Positions 1 to 6,919 of a stretch of DNA of 56,448 nucleotides are shown piece by piece. The translations under genes were made by a program, and so were the position numbers. Each line of letters starts with the position of its first letter. The stretch's first letter is position 1. The notes under the pieces were generated by a model. That model did no database searches, was not told the origin of the DNA, and saw nothing but the letters and a program-made list of their open reading frames with translations. Source of the stretch: Clostridia bacterium (GTDB taxonomy: Bacteria > Bacillota > Clostridia > Christensenellales > CAG-138); contig JAFZYC010000053.1 in NCBI GenBank assembly GCA_017616435.1, positions 1 to 56,448 of the forward strand, written 5' to 3'.

Positions 1-911
1 CCGTTCGATTTCAGAATCAGGCAGGGCGGCATATCGTAGGCGGAAAGATCGACTATGGTCATGCCGTTGTCGACGGTCGTCACGCCCTTTTCCTTAAGCT
101 CCTCGATGACGGCGGGCATCTTGTCCTCATAGAAGGCCTCGCCGTTGTAGCTGTCGAACTCAACGCCCAGGAGGTCGTAGGTGCGCTGAGCCTCCTTCAA
201 TGTCATCTCCTTGAACCAGTCGTAAAGCTCCCAGTTCTCGGGATCGTGCAGCTCGATGGAGCGGAACGCGGCGCGCGCCTCGTCCTCGAGCTCGGGATGC
301 GCTTCGGCCTCCTGATGGAACTTGACGTAAAGATCGACGAGCTCGCGCATGGGGCTCTCGGCGTTCTCTATCGCTTCGCGGTCGCCCCATTTTTTGAAGG
401 CGACGAGCATCTTGCCGAACTGCGTGCCCCAGTCGCCCAAGTGGTTGATCCTGACGGGGTTGAAGCCGAGGTGCCTGAATATCCTCGAAAGCGAATGCCC
501 GAGCACGGTCGTGGTGATGTGATGCACGCCGAAGGGCTTGCAGATGTTTATGGAGGAGAAGTCGACGCAGACGTTCCTGCCCGCGCCCTCGTCGGACGCG
601 CCGAAGGAATCGCCCTCCTCGAGCACGCGAAGCACGGTCTTTTTCGCCTCATCGGAGCGGTCGAGGAAGAAATTGAGATAGCCGCCCGCAGGCTCGGCCT
701 TGATTATCCCGTCAAAGCCCGAAAAAGCCTCCGCAAGCTCGCCCGCGATAACGGGCGGGGCCTTCCTCAAGCTCCTCGCGAGCTTGAAGCAGGGCAGTGC
801 GATATCGCCCTTATCGGGCGTGGGAGGCGTCTCGAACCAGCCGGCGATCTCCTCCGCGGCGACGCCGGAAAGCTCACTCACCTTGAGCGCGATGCCATCC
901 TTGATGTTCAT
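1..911 (-). CDS. argS: Arginyl-tRNA synthetase (3' part beyond the window)
   Basis: Charges tRNA-Arg with arginine in the cytoplasm. The visible 303 codons hold the N-terminal additional domain (residues about 1-110) followed by the class Ia catalytic core: the stretches FSSINICKPF, RINHLGDWGTQFGK and the GMTIVDLSAYDMPP region are typical of ArgRS. The ATG at 911-909 is preceded by AAGGAGA and a promoter at 975-1003. The HIGH signature after KPF reads GVHH, where most family members have HxGH; this is reported as a finding. The KMSKS-equivalent region and anticodon-binding domain lie outside the window. It is divergent from the sortase gene. The family call is secure; only the catalytic-motif change is odd. 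Confidence 0.93.
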   Translation of the reverse strand, partial: MNIKDGIALKVSELSGVAAEEIAGWFETPPTPDKGDIALPCFKLARSLRKAPPVIAGELAEAFSGFDGIIKAEPAGGYLNFFLDRSDEAKKTVLRVLEEGDSFGASDEGAGRNVCVDFSSINICKPFGVHHITTTVLGHSLSRIFRHLGFNPVRINHLGDWGTQFGKMLVAFKKWGDREAIENAESPMRELVDLYVKFHQEAEAHPELEDEARAAFRSIELHDPENWELYDWFKEMTLKEAQRTYDLLGVEFDSYNGEAFYEDKMPAVIEELKEKGVTTVDNGMTIVDLSAYDMPPCLILKSN

Positions 912-974
912 ATTGGATCTCCTTTTGTAAGGCCACTGATGGGCACATTGCTCCAAAATAATTTTAACTTTATA

Positions 975-1003
975 ATTATAACATAATTATTTACTGTTGC
1001 CAA
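975..1003 (-). promoter_or_regulatory. Promoter of argS
   Basis: Read on the minus strand: TTGGCA (1003-998), 17-base spacer, TATAAT (980-975). The predicted start near 968 gives a leader of about 57 bases, too short for a T-box. The -35 hexamer overlaps that of the divergent sortase promoter. Confidence 0.7.
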
Positions 1004-1025
1004 TACCAAATTGTTTTGTTATAAT
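997..1025 (+). promoter_or_regulatory. Promoter of the sortase gene
   Basis: TTGCCA (997-1002), 17-base spacer, TATAAT (1020-1025). The predicted start is near 1032, only about two bases before an ATG at 1034. This favours the in-frame ATG at 1046, which has GGTGA five bases upstream, as the real start. Confidence 0.7.
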
Positions 1026-1045
1026 ATCACAGTATGGTGAAAAAT

Positions 1046-1765
1046 ATGCCCAAAACAGAAGATATCTCCCGGGAGGAGCGGCGAAAGAAGAACCACAGGT
1101 TCAACACGGCGCTCTACATTGCCGCGGCCTTTTTGATACTTTTGGGCGTTTTCATTATCCTTCGGGACCAGACGAACCTGTTCAGCAGGAACAGCGGTGA
1201 GATCCCGAACGTCACGTTCCCTCCGCCGATAATCATCAGGAACTCGGAGACCCCGCTGCCGACCGAAAAGGTCGACCCTGGGCGATCGGAGGAACCCACG
1301 CCGGAGCCTACTCCCGAAGCTCCGTCCCCGCCTGTCAACATCTACTTCGAGGGGCATGATATCGCCGTCGCGGTCATCCCCGTAGGCGTGAACGACAAGG
1401 GCGAGATGGACACAGTCCCCGAATACAACATCGCCGGCTGGTACATGTACGGCGCCGCTCCCAACGAGGAGGGCAACTGCATTATCGCCGGGCACAACCG
1501 CTATCACGGGCAGAAAGGGCTCTTCTCGATACTGCACAAGGGCCTCAAGATCGGGGACCGCGTGTGCGTCACGATGGAAAACGGTGAATACGCGTTTTAC
1601 AGCGTCGTATCCATCGAGAGATATAAGTATAACGCCGTGCCCGACTCGGTAATGTCGCCGGGCGGCGAAACAAGGCTCACCCTCATCACCTGTCTCGGTG
1701 ATTTCGATTACGACTTGCAGATGTCAAAAACGAGGGTGGTCGCGATCTGCGAACCTATAAAATAA
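1046..1765 (+). CDS. Sortase (cysteine transpeptidase), membrane-anchored
   Basis: Sortases cleave a C-terminal sorting signal and join the protein to the cell wall. The 239-residue product has an N-terminal membrane segment (about residues 20-40), then a Pro/Glu/Thr-rich linker (about 55-95), then the sortase beta-barrel. The catalytic set is visible: His in IIAGHN (about residue 150), Cys in TLITC (about 216) and Arg in KTRVV (about 230). I chose the ATG at 1046 over 1034 because the promoter would place the transcript start almost on 1034. No LPXTG-type signal was found in the large secreted protein at 6920-11896, so its substrate is probably elsewhere. The exact class (D, E or F) cannot be fixed by eye. 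Confidence 0.9.
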   Translation: MPKTEDISREERRKKNHRFNTALYIAAAFLILLGVFIILRDQTNLFSRNSGEIPNVTFPPPIIIRNSETPLPTEKVDPGRSEEPTPEPTPEAPSPPVNIYFEGHDIAVAVIPVGVNDKGEMDTVPEYNIAGWYMYGAAPNEEGNCIIAGHNRYHGQKGLFSILHKGLKIGDRVCVTMENGEYAFYSVVSIERYKYNAVPDSVMSPGGETRLTLITCLGDFDYDLQMSKTRVVAICEPIK

Positions 1766-1792
1766 CCACTATCGTACAGGAGGTACAAATAA

Positions 1793-2539
1793 ATGTCTGG
1801 ACATTCCAAATGGGCAAATATCAAGAACAAGAAGGAAAAGACCGATAACGCAAGGGGCAAGATCTTTACGAAGATCGGCCGTGAAATAGCGATAGCCGTC
1901 AAGGAGGGCGGCGGCGATCCCGCCAATAACTCCAAGCTGCGCGACGTCATCGCAAAGGCGAAGGCTGCCAACATGCCCAACGACAACATCAACCGCTCCA
2001 TCAAGAAGGCCGTCGGCGAGGGCGCCGGCGTCAATTACGAAGAGGGCACGTACGAGGGTTACGGTCCCGCCGGCATCGCTCTCATAGTCGAGGTCGTTAC
2101 CGACAACAAGAACCGCACCGCCGCGGAGCTCCGCCACATATTCGATAAGTACGGCAACGGCATGGGCAACTCCGGCTGCGTATCCTATATGTTCGACAAG
2201 AAGGGCGTCATCGTCATCGAGCGTACCTCCGAAACGGACGAGGACGAGCTCATGATGGCCGCTCTCGACGCGGGAGCTGAGGATTTCGTTCCCCAGGACG
2301 ACTGCTTCGAGGTATACACCGCACCCAACGACTACTACGCCGTGCGTGAGGCGCTCGAGGGCATGGGCCTCAACATCATCTCCGGCGAGGTCGCGATGAT
2401 CCCCCAGACGACCGTAGACGTCTCCGATCCCGAGATGGTCATGAAGGTCGAAAGGCTCCTCGACATATTCGACGACGATGACGACGTCCAGAACGTGTAT
2501 CACAACGCCAACCTTCCCGAGGAAGAGGAAGAGGAGTAA
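1793..2539 (+). CDS. yebC: YebC/TACO1-family protein
   Basis: A 248-residue cytoplasmic protein starting with the family hallmark MSGHSKWANIK and carrying the three-domain YebC fold. The family was annotated as a transcriptional regulator (PmpR) and has more recently been linked to translation, in particular of difficult proline-rich stretches; which applies here cannot be read from the sequence. The start has AGGAGGT eight bases upstream. The C-terminus ends in six glutamates. It lies 27 bases after the sortase gene, so cotranscription is likely, and is followed by a GC-rich hairpin at 2557-2580. Confidence 0.95.
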   Translation: MSGHSKWANIKNKKEKTDNARGKIFTKIGREIAIAVKEGGGDPANNSKLRDVIAKAKAANMPNDNINRSIKKAVGEGAGVNYEEGTYEGYGPAGIALIVEVVTDNKNRTAAELRHIFDKYGNGMGNSGCVSYMFDKKGVIVIERTSETDEDELMMAALDAGAEDFVPQDDCFEVYTAPNDYYAVREALEGMGLNIISGEVAMIPQTTVDVSDPEMVMKVERLLDIFDDDDDVQNVYHNANLPEEEEEE

Positions 2540-2556
2540 TAGCATGTAAGACACGG

Positions 2557-2580
2557 GGAACGCGGCGCGAGCCGCGTTCC
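2557..2580 (+). terminator. GC-rich hairpin after yebC
   Basis: A perfect 10-base-pair stem, GGAACGCGGC with GCCGCGTTCC, closed by a GCGA tetraloop. Only a short TTAAC follows, so it may be a weak terminator or an RNA-stability hairpin rather than a full terminator. Confidence 0.55.
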
Positions 2581-2600
2581 TTAACTGTTCAGGAGGAAAT

Positions 2601-3167
2601 ATGAGAGTACACGATATCAACGGAAACCGCCGCCCGCGCCGTTCGCGCCGCAGGCTCTCGGGCAAGCGCCGCGTGCTGTTTGATCTCCCCAGGATGTCTG
2701 TAAATGCTGCGGATCCCAATATGCAGGCCGCGATCAGGGAGGCGCTCTACGGCATTTCCCGCGGGCACGGAGGCCCGTTCGGCACCGTTATCGTGAAGGA
2801 CGGCCGCATAGTCGGCCGCGGGCACAACAAGGTGCTCGTGAACAACGACCCCACCGCGCACGGCGAGATATCGGCTATCCGCAACGCGTGCGGCAGGCTC
2901 GACACAAAGGATCTTTCCGGCTGCGAGCTCTACACCACGGGCGAACCCTGTCCCATGTGCCTTTACGCTTGCCTCTGGGCGAACATCGACCGCGTCTATT
3001 ACGGCTGCACCATCGACGATAACTCCGCGATAGGCTTCCGCGACGCGCATTTCGATCAGCTCGGCGGAGGCAGGGAGGCGCTGGAGGATTACCTCGTCCA
3101 GATCGACCGCGAGGCGTGCCTGGAGCTGTTCAGGATCTATTCCGAGACGGAGCACGATCTGTACTGA
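2601..3167 (+). CDS. Cytidine/guanine-deaminase family nucleoside deaminase, GuaD-like
   Basis: A zinc-dependent deaminase of the CDA fold, probably converting guanine to xanthine. Active-site elements are visible: GGPFGTVIVKDG, the Zn-His and catalytic Glu in DPTAHGEISAI, and the Zn-Cys pair in EPCPMC. The order and the C-terminal tail resemble Bacillus GuaD more than tRNA-adenosine deaminase TadA. Homologues begin near residue 32 of this protein; the first 31 residues are Arg-rich. The start at 2601 is kept because AGGAGG lies five bases upstream; an internal ATG at 2694 has no comparable site. TAHGE replaces the more usual TAHAE. The gene ends in a strong terminator. Confidence 0.85.
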   Translation: MRVHDINGNRRPRRSRRRLSGKRRVLFDLPRMSVNAADPNMQAAIREALYGISRGHGGPFGTVIVKDGRIVGRGHNKVLVNNDPTAHGEISAIRNACGRLDTKDLSGCELYTTGEPCPMCLYACLWANIDRVYYGCTIDDNSAIGFRDAHFDQLGGGREALEDYLVQIDREACLELFRIYSETEHDLY

Positions 3168-3183
3168 AATAGCAAAGAATGAA

Positions 3184-3217
3184 AAACGGGAGAGCTTGAA
3201 GCTCTCCCGTTTGTTTT
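3184..3217. terminator. Bidirectional Rho-independent terminator
   Basis: AAACGGGAGAGCT (3184-3196), loop TGA, AGCTCTCCCGTTT (3200-3212), then GTTTT on the plus strand. On the minus strand the stem is followed by TTTTTC. It sits between convergent genes and serves both. Confidence 0.88.
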
Positions 3218-3224
3218 ATCATAC

Positions 3225-3893
3225 TCATTTTTTAAGGCTCAGTATCAGCCCGAGCGCTATCGAAAGCGCGGCAGCGGCGATGACCTGATATTCCGCGGGG
3301 AGCAGGAACGTCAGCGTGTGCGCCGGTATCCAGAAAAGAGGTATGGTCTTGAATAGCGTGAAGCTGACGAAGGAATGCCAGTCGACGCCGTTCACAACGC
3401 CTTTTAGGCCGGGCTTATTGATGCCCGCGTGCCGCAGCTCAAGGTACTTGTCGGTGCATTTGTGCGTCGCCATGAACGTCGGCCCGAACGTCAGGTTCAT
3501 GACCGCTGCCGTGTAGAACGCCTTTAAGAGGCGGCTGCCGAAGCCCTCGCCCTGCCCGGGCAGGAGCTTTGCATCCATGAGCCCCGCGACGCCGTAGGAG
3601 TAGGTCTTCATCATGAACGTTATCGCGACGCCTATAACGCCCCAGATCAGCATCCTCCAGCCGACGTAGCAGGGGAGACGCCAAGCGCCGGATCTGATCC
3701 TCAGCGCGAGGATCTCGCCTATTGTGGCGAGGAGAGCGAACTTGATGAAGCCCATTATGTAGGGATGCTCCGAGGAGAGCTTTTTAAACACCTCGCGTGA
3801 GGCGGGGACGATGAGCACCGCCGCGAAAAGCGCGATGACGATCAGCGACAATATCCCGCCGACGATACCGGCTTTGCTGTTCTTTTCTTCCAT
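3225..3893 (-). CDS. Small polytopic membrane protein, Mpv17/PMP22-like
   Basis: A 222-residue protein with hydrophobic segments at about residues 10-30, 47-65, 80-98, 135-150 and 178-220. The C-terminal part (VDWHSFVSF, FWIPAHTLTFLLP) resembles bacterial members of the Mpv17/PMP22 group, but this is recognition by eye and not certain. The function is unknown. The start ATG (3893) is only 8 bases after the nucleotidyltransferase stop, so it is the last gene of the minus-strand unit that includes the PqqD-like and HPr-kinase-like genes and ends at the terminator 3184-3217. Its position suggests a membrane role in that system, by inference only. Confidence 0.6.
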   Translation of the reverse strand: MEEKNSKAGIVGGILSLIVIALFAAVLIVPASREVFKKLSSEHPYIMGFIKFALLATIGEILALRIRSGAWRLPCYVGWRMLIWGVIGVAITFMMKTYSYGVAGLMDAKLLPGQGEGFGSRLLKAFYTAAVMNLTFGPTFMATHKCTDKYLELRHAGINKPGLKGVVNGVDWHSFVSFTLFKTIPLFWIPAHTLTFLLPAEYQVIAAAALSIALGLILSLKK

Positions 3894-3901
3894 AATACCG
3901 C

Positions 3902-5128
3902 CTAATCTATTATTTCGTATTCGCGGAGCAGTTCAATCCTGTCACGGCCTATCCGCAGGCTCTCAGAGGGGCTCACAGCGCCGTTTTCGCGCTTGAAGAG
4001 ATAATTCCATATCCTCTGCGCCCACGCCGCAGGGAGCAGCCAGGGGCGTTTGCGAAGGTATGGATAGCGGCCGACCAGATCCTTTAGCGGAAGGAATACC
4101 GAGTGGAACGCGCCCTTGCGCCGCCTGCCCGTTCGCTGGGAGGCGACGGCGTCGAGCGTCAATGTGCTCGAGTGCGCGCGGTTGATATCGTTCATGCCGT
4201 AGAGGCCGCCGGACATTATGTCCTCCAGCAGATCATGCGTGTCGACCTCCACGCCGGGGAAGAGCTTTCCCTCCGGGAAGCCCAGCTCCTGTTCGCAGAT
4301 GCGGAACAGCGCCGCGGCAAATCGCCCTATATGCAGCTTTTCGCATTCCGACATGACGTGACTTGCGTCGATCGAATCCGCATAGTGCTCGGAGAACATC
4401 CCGATATCGCAGACCTGCCGTATGCCGAACCCGCCGTGCAGGAAATGTTTGTACGCGTGCAGTATAAGGTACAGTATGTGATCCGTCGGCGAAAGCGTCC
4501 GCATCGTCACATCCTCGATCGTGACCTGCGTACTGCGCTCCGACGCGCCGGAAAGCGCCGCGTTGCATTCGCTGTAGGCGTCGGAACCAGATGGTAAAAA
4601 GTCCGTATGAAGTTCGATGTAGGTGGGCGAACCGTGCCTGTGGTAGCTGAGTTCCAGCGAGCGGTCAAGATCGGCTTCGGGATCGTCAGGCGTTAGCCCT
4701 TCGGAAAGGAAAAACTCGTGATATGCGCGCAGCTCGCCGCGGGAAACGAACAGATCCTCGTCGACGGAGAGCCGCAGCATGGGCTTGGGATAAAGCGAGC
4801 GGACAACTATGCCCTTAAGAACGATGGGATCGAGCCCGCGCTCCTGCGCATGCAGCATCAGCGTCAGAAACTCGTTCGTCTGCACGATCTGCCGCACGGC
4901 AAGGGAGATGGATTTATCCCGATAATGGATACGCCTTTCCCTGTCTAAATGTCGGTATGAACTGCATCCGCAAACGGAATCGCAAACAAGTGGCAGGATC
5001 TCCTGCTCGGCGGCGAGCCGCAGCAGATCCTCCCACTCGTCAGCGGAGAACCCGGGGTCAGACGTAAGCGCCTGCCCTCGAGCCCAGGACACTATTGAAG
5101 CAAACAGAGCAGTATCAATCCTGCTCAT
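3902..5128 (-). CDS. NTP_transf_5-type nucleotidyltransferase
   Basis: A 408-residue protein of the uncharacterised nucleotidyltransferase family (PF14907 type). Diagnostic stretch: PIVLKGIVVRSLYPKP followed by LRLSVDEDLFV (about residues 101-127), where the family normally has R(x)3D(I/V)DLL; here the acidic pair is D123/D125. His-rich segments further on (LHAYKHFLHGGFGIRQVCDIG, about 233-253, quoted in two parts: LHAYKHFLHGG and FGIRQVCDIG) are also typical. Relatives occur beside PqqD-like and HPr-kinase-like genes, including in lasso-peptide clusters where they modify a phosphorylated peptide. The start has GGAGG and overlaps the pqqD-like gene by 14 bases, indicating translational coupling. 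The substrate here is unknown. Confidence 0.8.
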   Translation of the reverse strand: MSRIDTALFASIVSWARGQALTSDPGFSADEWEDLLRLAAEQEILPLVCDSVCGCSSYRHLDRERRIHYRDKSISLAVRQIVQTNEFLTLMLHAQERGLDPIVLKGIVVRSLYPKPMLRLSVDEDLFVSRGELRAYHEFFLSEGLTPDDPEADLDRSLELSYHRHGSPTYIELHTDFLPSGSDAYSECNAALSGASERSTQVTIEDVTMRTLSPTDHILYLILHAYKHFLHGGFGIRQVCDIGMFSEHYADSIDASHVMSECEKLHIGRFAAALFRICEQELGFPEGKLFPGVEVDTHDLLEDIMSGGLYGMNDINRAHSSTLTLDAVASQRTGRRRKGAFHSVFLPLKDLVGRYPYLRKRPWLLPAAWAQRIWNYLFKRENGAVSPSESLRIGRDRIELLREYEIID

Positions 5129-5411
5129 TTGGATCCTCCGTTTTCACAAGAAAACCCTTTGCGCAAAGCTCCTCAAGCTGGTCATGCACCATCTTATGGA
5201 CCTCATCGTCGGGCTTCTTTGTAAGTATCGAATACATCCTGTAGACCTTTTCCATCGGCTCACCGCGCTCAAGCAGCTCAATGGCGGCATAAAGAAGCAG
5301 ACCGACCTTCTGGATATGAGGGCAGTATTCTGAAGCGCGGCGCGTAGGAATGAGCATGAACACGCCGCAGATCTTTGTTTGAACGATGCCGTCACGCAAC
5401 TTGTAATACAT
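5115..5411 (-). CDS. PqqD-like peptide-binding protein (RiPP recognition element fold)
   Basis: A 98-residue protein with the small winged-helix organisation of PqqD-like proteins: an N-terminal beta region (MYYKLRDGIVQTKICGVFMLIP), a helix around residues 36-50, then helices ending in VHDQLEELCAKGFLV, a very typical end of this fold. Family members bind leader segments of peptides and present them to modifying enzymes. It lies between the HPr-kinase-like gene (10-base gap) and the nucleotidyltransferase gene (14-base overlap), so the three products probably work together. AGAGGTAGG precedes the ATG. The family call is good; the partner peptide is inferred to be one or both small proteins at 6212-6851. 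Confidence 0.78.
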   Translation of the reverse strand: MYYKLRDGIVQTKICGVFMLIPTRRASEYCPHIQKVGLLLYAAIELLERGEPMEKVYRMYSILTKKPDDEVHKMVHDQLEELCAKGFLVKTEDPNEQD

Positions 5412-5421
5412 TGCCTACCTC

Positions 5422-6141
5422 TTATTTGAACAGAGTGGAATAAAGCAGAGCGGTGGAATCGGGAACGCCGCGGTTGACCATTTTCCATACGGGAACACGG
5501 GATAGCAGCTCGTTCTCGAATGAGGCTGCCATGCGGATATGATCCTCGCTGCTGCCCGATTGAATAAGCGAGTCGAATATGGGAATAACTGCGTCGCGCG
5601 GCTTAAGCGGATCGACGCGGTTCTCCTCGCCGCGGGCGAGACAGATTATCCCCTCGAGCGGCGCGGCGTCGGCGCCCATCCAGGCCTCTTTGCCGTTCCA
5701 TGGGGAGGGGTGTACCAACACCCTGCCGTCGTCAAGCAGCTGCAGTATCGGCCTGTCTCCGCAGATGATGGAGAACTCGCCGGGGAACAGCTCGTTGAGG
5801 ACGCGCACCTGAGTCGATTTGCCGACGCCGGAACGCGCGGAGATCAGCCATGCACGGTCGCCTTTGCGAACAGCGACGGCATGGATTATGCATCTGCCGG
5901 TATCAAGCAAAGCATCCGACGCGTATGCTGTAAAAAGGCCCGCCTCGGCATATTCATCCTCCCCATAGCCCAGTTTGCGGATGTAGTCGAACGCCTCATC
6001 GGGGACGGTGACGTCCGCGTAGGGCACGGCGCCCTTCGCAGCTTCATAAGCGGAGAAAAACCTGATGCTCTCTTCGCTGCTGAAATGGCAGCGAAGCGGT
6101 ATGCCCGCCAGATCGATTGTAATAACGAAAGGCTTGTTCAT
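5422..6141 (-). CDS. HPr-kinase-like / PEP-carboxykinase-fold ATPase
   Basis: A 239-residue protein with a poorly conserved N-terminal domain (to about residue 105) and a P-loop kinase domain: Walker A in ISARSGVGKST, then ICGDRPIL, VHPSPWNGKEAW and a helical C-terminus. This is the organisation of the HprK-related proteins found beside PqqD-like and nucleotidyltransferase genes; in lasso-peptide clusters such kinases phosphorylate a serine of the peptide. True HprK has GDD after the P-loop; here it is GDR. The ATG at 6141 is preferred over a TTG two codons earlier; neither has a clear ribosome site, fitting low translation. A hairpin at 6174-6200 separates it from the preceding small gene. 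Confidence 0.78.
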   Translation of the reverse strand: MNKPFVITIDLAGIPLRCHFSSEESIRFFSAYEAAKGAVPYADVTVPDEAFDYIRKLGYGEDEYAEAGLFTAYASDALLDTGRCIIHAVAVRKGDRAWLISARSGVGKSTQVRVLNELFPGEFSIICGDRPILQLLDDGRVLVHPSPWNGKEAWMGADAAPLEGIICLARGEENRVDPLKPRDAVIPIFDSLIQSGSSEDHIRMAASFENELLSRVPVWKMVNRGVPDSTALLYSTLFK

Positions 6142-6173
6142 CTGCAAGTTCAGAATAAAAACCGGGTTTCTAA

Positions 6174-6200
6174 GAAAGGATCCCGATCAGGGATCCTTTC
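6174..6200 (-). terminator. Intercistronic hairpin, possible leaky terminator
   Basis: An 11-base-pair stem, GAAAGGATCCC with GGGATCCTTTC, around a five-base loop, 11 bases after the stop of the 88-residue gene on the minus strand. Only a short T run follows. Such an element would let the small upstream genes outnumber the enzymes. Confidence 0.55.
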
Positions 6201-6211
6201 AAAGCGTTTTG

Positions 6212-6478
6212 TTAATTGTTTCCGCCTATGCCCTGAGTGGATTTGATATAGACGAAGAAGTCAAGACCGAACGTGCCTTCATCAAGGCCATACTCCGCGA
6301 GGAACTCCAGATAATCAAAATCCGTATAATCGGGCAAAAGAGCATAATATCCGTTAGTCGGAGTGGTATTGAAATGCGTGTTGAGAAAATCCGCGATCTC
6401 GGGAACATCCGCAGCCATCTCCATCAGAGCATCCCAATCCTCTACTGAAAGACCGGAATAAGTATTGCCAGGTACCAT
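6212..6478 (-). CDS. Small acidic protein, candidate modified-peptide precursor (88 aa)
   Basis: No family recognised. The 88-residue product is strongly acidic and aromatic (DYTDFDYLEFLAEYG), has no signal peptide or membrane segment, and ends in FFVYIKSTQGIGGNN. Its last residues match the end of the neighbouring 116-residue protein (FIVDLTEGQDIGGF) without gaps. The gene is clearly expressed-looking: AAAGGAGA precedes the ATG at 6478. It follows the 116-residue gene by 22 bases and is followed by a hairpin before the HPr-kinase-like gene. Small size, position before PqqD-like, kinase and nucleotidyltransferase genes, and a shared C-terminal motif suggest a substrate of that machinery. This is inference; it could instead be an unrelated small regulator. 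Confidence 0.7.
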   Translation of the reverse strand: MVPGNTYSGLSVEDWDALMEMAADVPEIADFLNTHFNTTPTNGYYALLPDYTDFDYLEFLAEYGLDEGTFGLDFFVYIKSTQGIGGNN

Positions 6479-6500
6479 TATTTATCTCCTTTCTTTTCAA

Positions 6501-6851
6501 TCAAAATCCGCCGATATCCTGACCTTCGGTAAGGTCGACAATGAACTCATCGGTTATATCGACGCCGCCTTCGCTGCCTTCGCCGCCTTCTTCGTCATCC
6601 TCGGTGGGGGAGGGCGTAAGCTCGGGAGAAGGTGTGACGTCGGGGGAGGGGTCCTCCGTGGTGACGGCCGGGTCTTCGCCGGTATCGTCGACCGTTTGAG
6701 TGGGAGCCGCAGTTGGCTCCGCTGCCGGATCCGTGGTCGTGTCCAAGCCGGGCTGCTTAGTCTGCCAAGGTTTTATTATCAGCAGACATGCCGCAGCGAC
6801 GGCAAGGATGACAGCGATCGGGATAATGATCTTTTTGAATGTGTTTTTCAT
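6501..6851 (-). CDS. Small membrane-anchored acidic protein (116 aa)
   Basis: No family recognised. Residues 1-6 are basic, about 7-27 form a membrane segment (KKIIIPIAVILAVAAACLLI), and the rest is an extracellular-type Thr/Pro/Glu/Asp-rich low-complexity region ending in FIVDLTEGQDIGGF. The tail resembles that of the adjacent 88-residue protein. No lipobox with a usable +1 cysteine arrangement is evident, so it is more likely a single-pass anchor than a lipoprotein, though the Cys in AAACLL is worth noting. The ribosome site (GGGGTG) lies on the edge of the hairpin at 6866-6896. It may be a surface partner of the large repeat protein upstream or a second substrate of the modification enzymes. 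Confidence 0.68.
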   Translation of the reverse strand: MKNTFKKIIIPIAVILAVAAACLLIIKPWQTKQPGLDTTTDPAAEPTAAPTQTVDDTGEDPAVTTEDPSPDVTPSPELTPSPTEDDEEGGEGSEGGVDITDEFIVDLTEGQDIGGF

Positions 6852-6865
6852 GTCTTATTTTTCAC

Positions 6866-6896
6866 CCCATCGGATGGGATCATCCCATCCGATGGG
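6866..6896 (-). promoter_or_regulatory. Perfect inverted repeat overlapping a ribosome site
   Basis: A 15-base-pair inverted repeat (CCCATCGGATGGGAT and its complement, one base between) lies between the large surface-protein gene and the 116-residue gene. On the minus strand it is followed by GTGAAAAATAAGAC and the start codon, with no T run. It may hide the ribosome site or stop 3' decay rather than terminate. Confidence 0.6.
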
Positions 6897-6919
6897 AGAA
6901 TAATTGGTTTAGGTCCTGC

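Noticed and set aside
912..974. T-box leader before argS
   Set aside because: The predicted leader is about 57 bases and holds no T-box sequence or terminator.
3902..6478. Complete lasso-peptide cluster
   Set aside because: PqqD-like, HprK-like and nucleotidyltransferase genes are present, but no leader protease or cyclase is adjacent, and the asparagine-synthase-like gene at 22214 belongs to a different operon 16 kb away.
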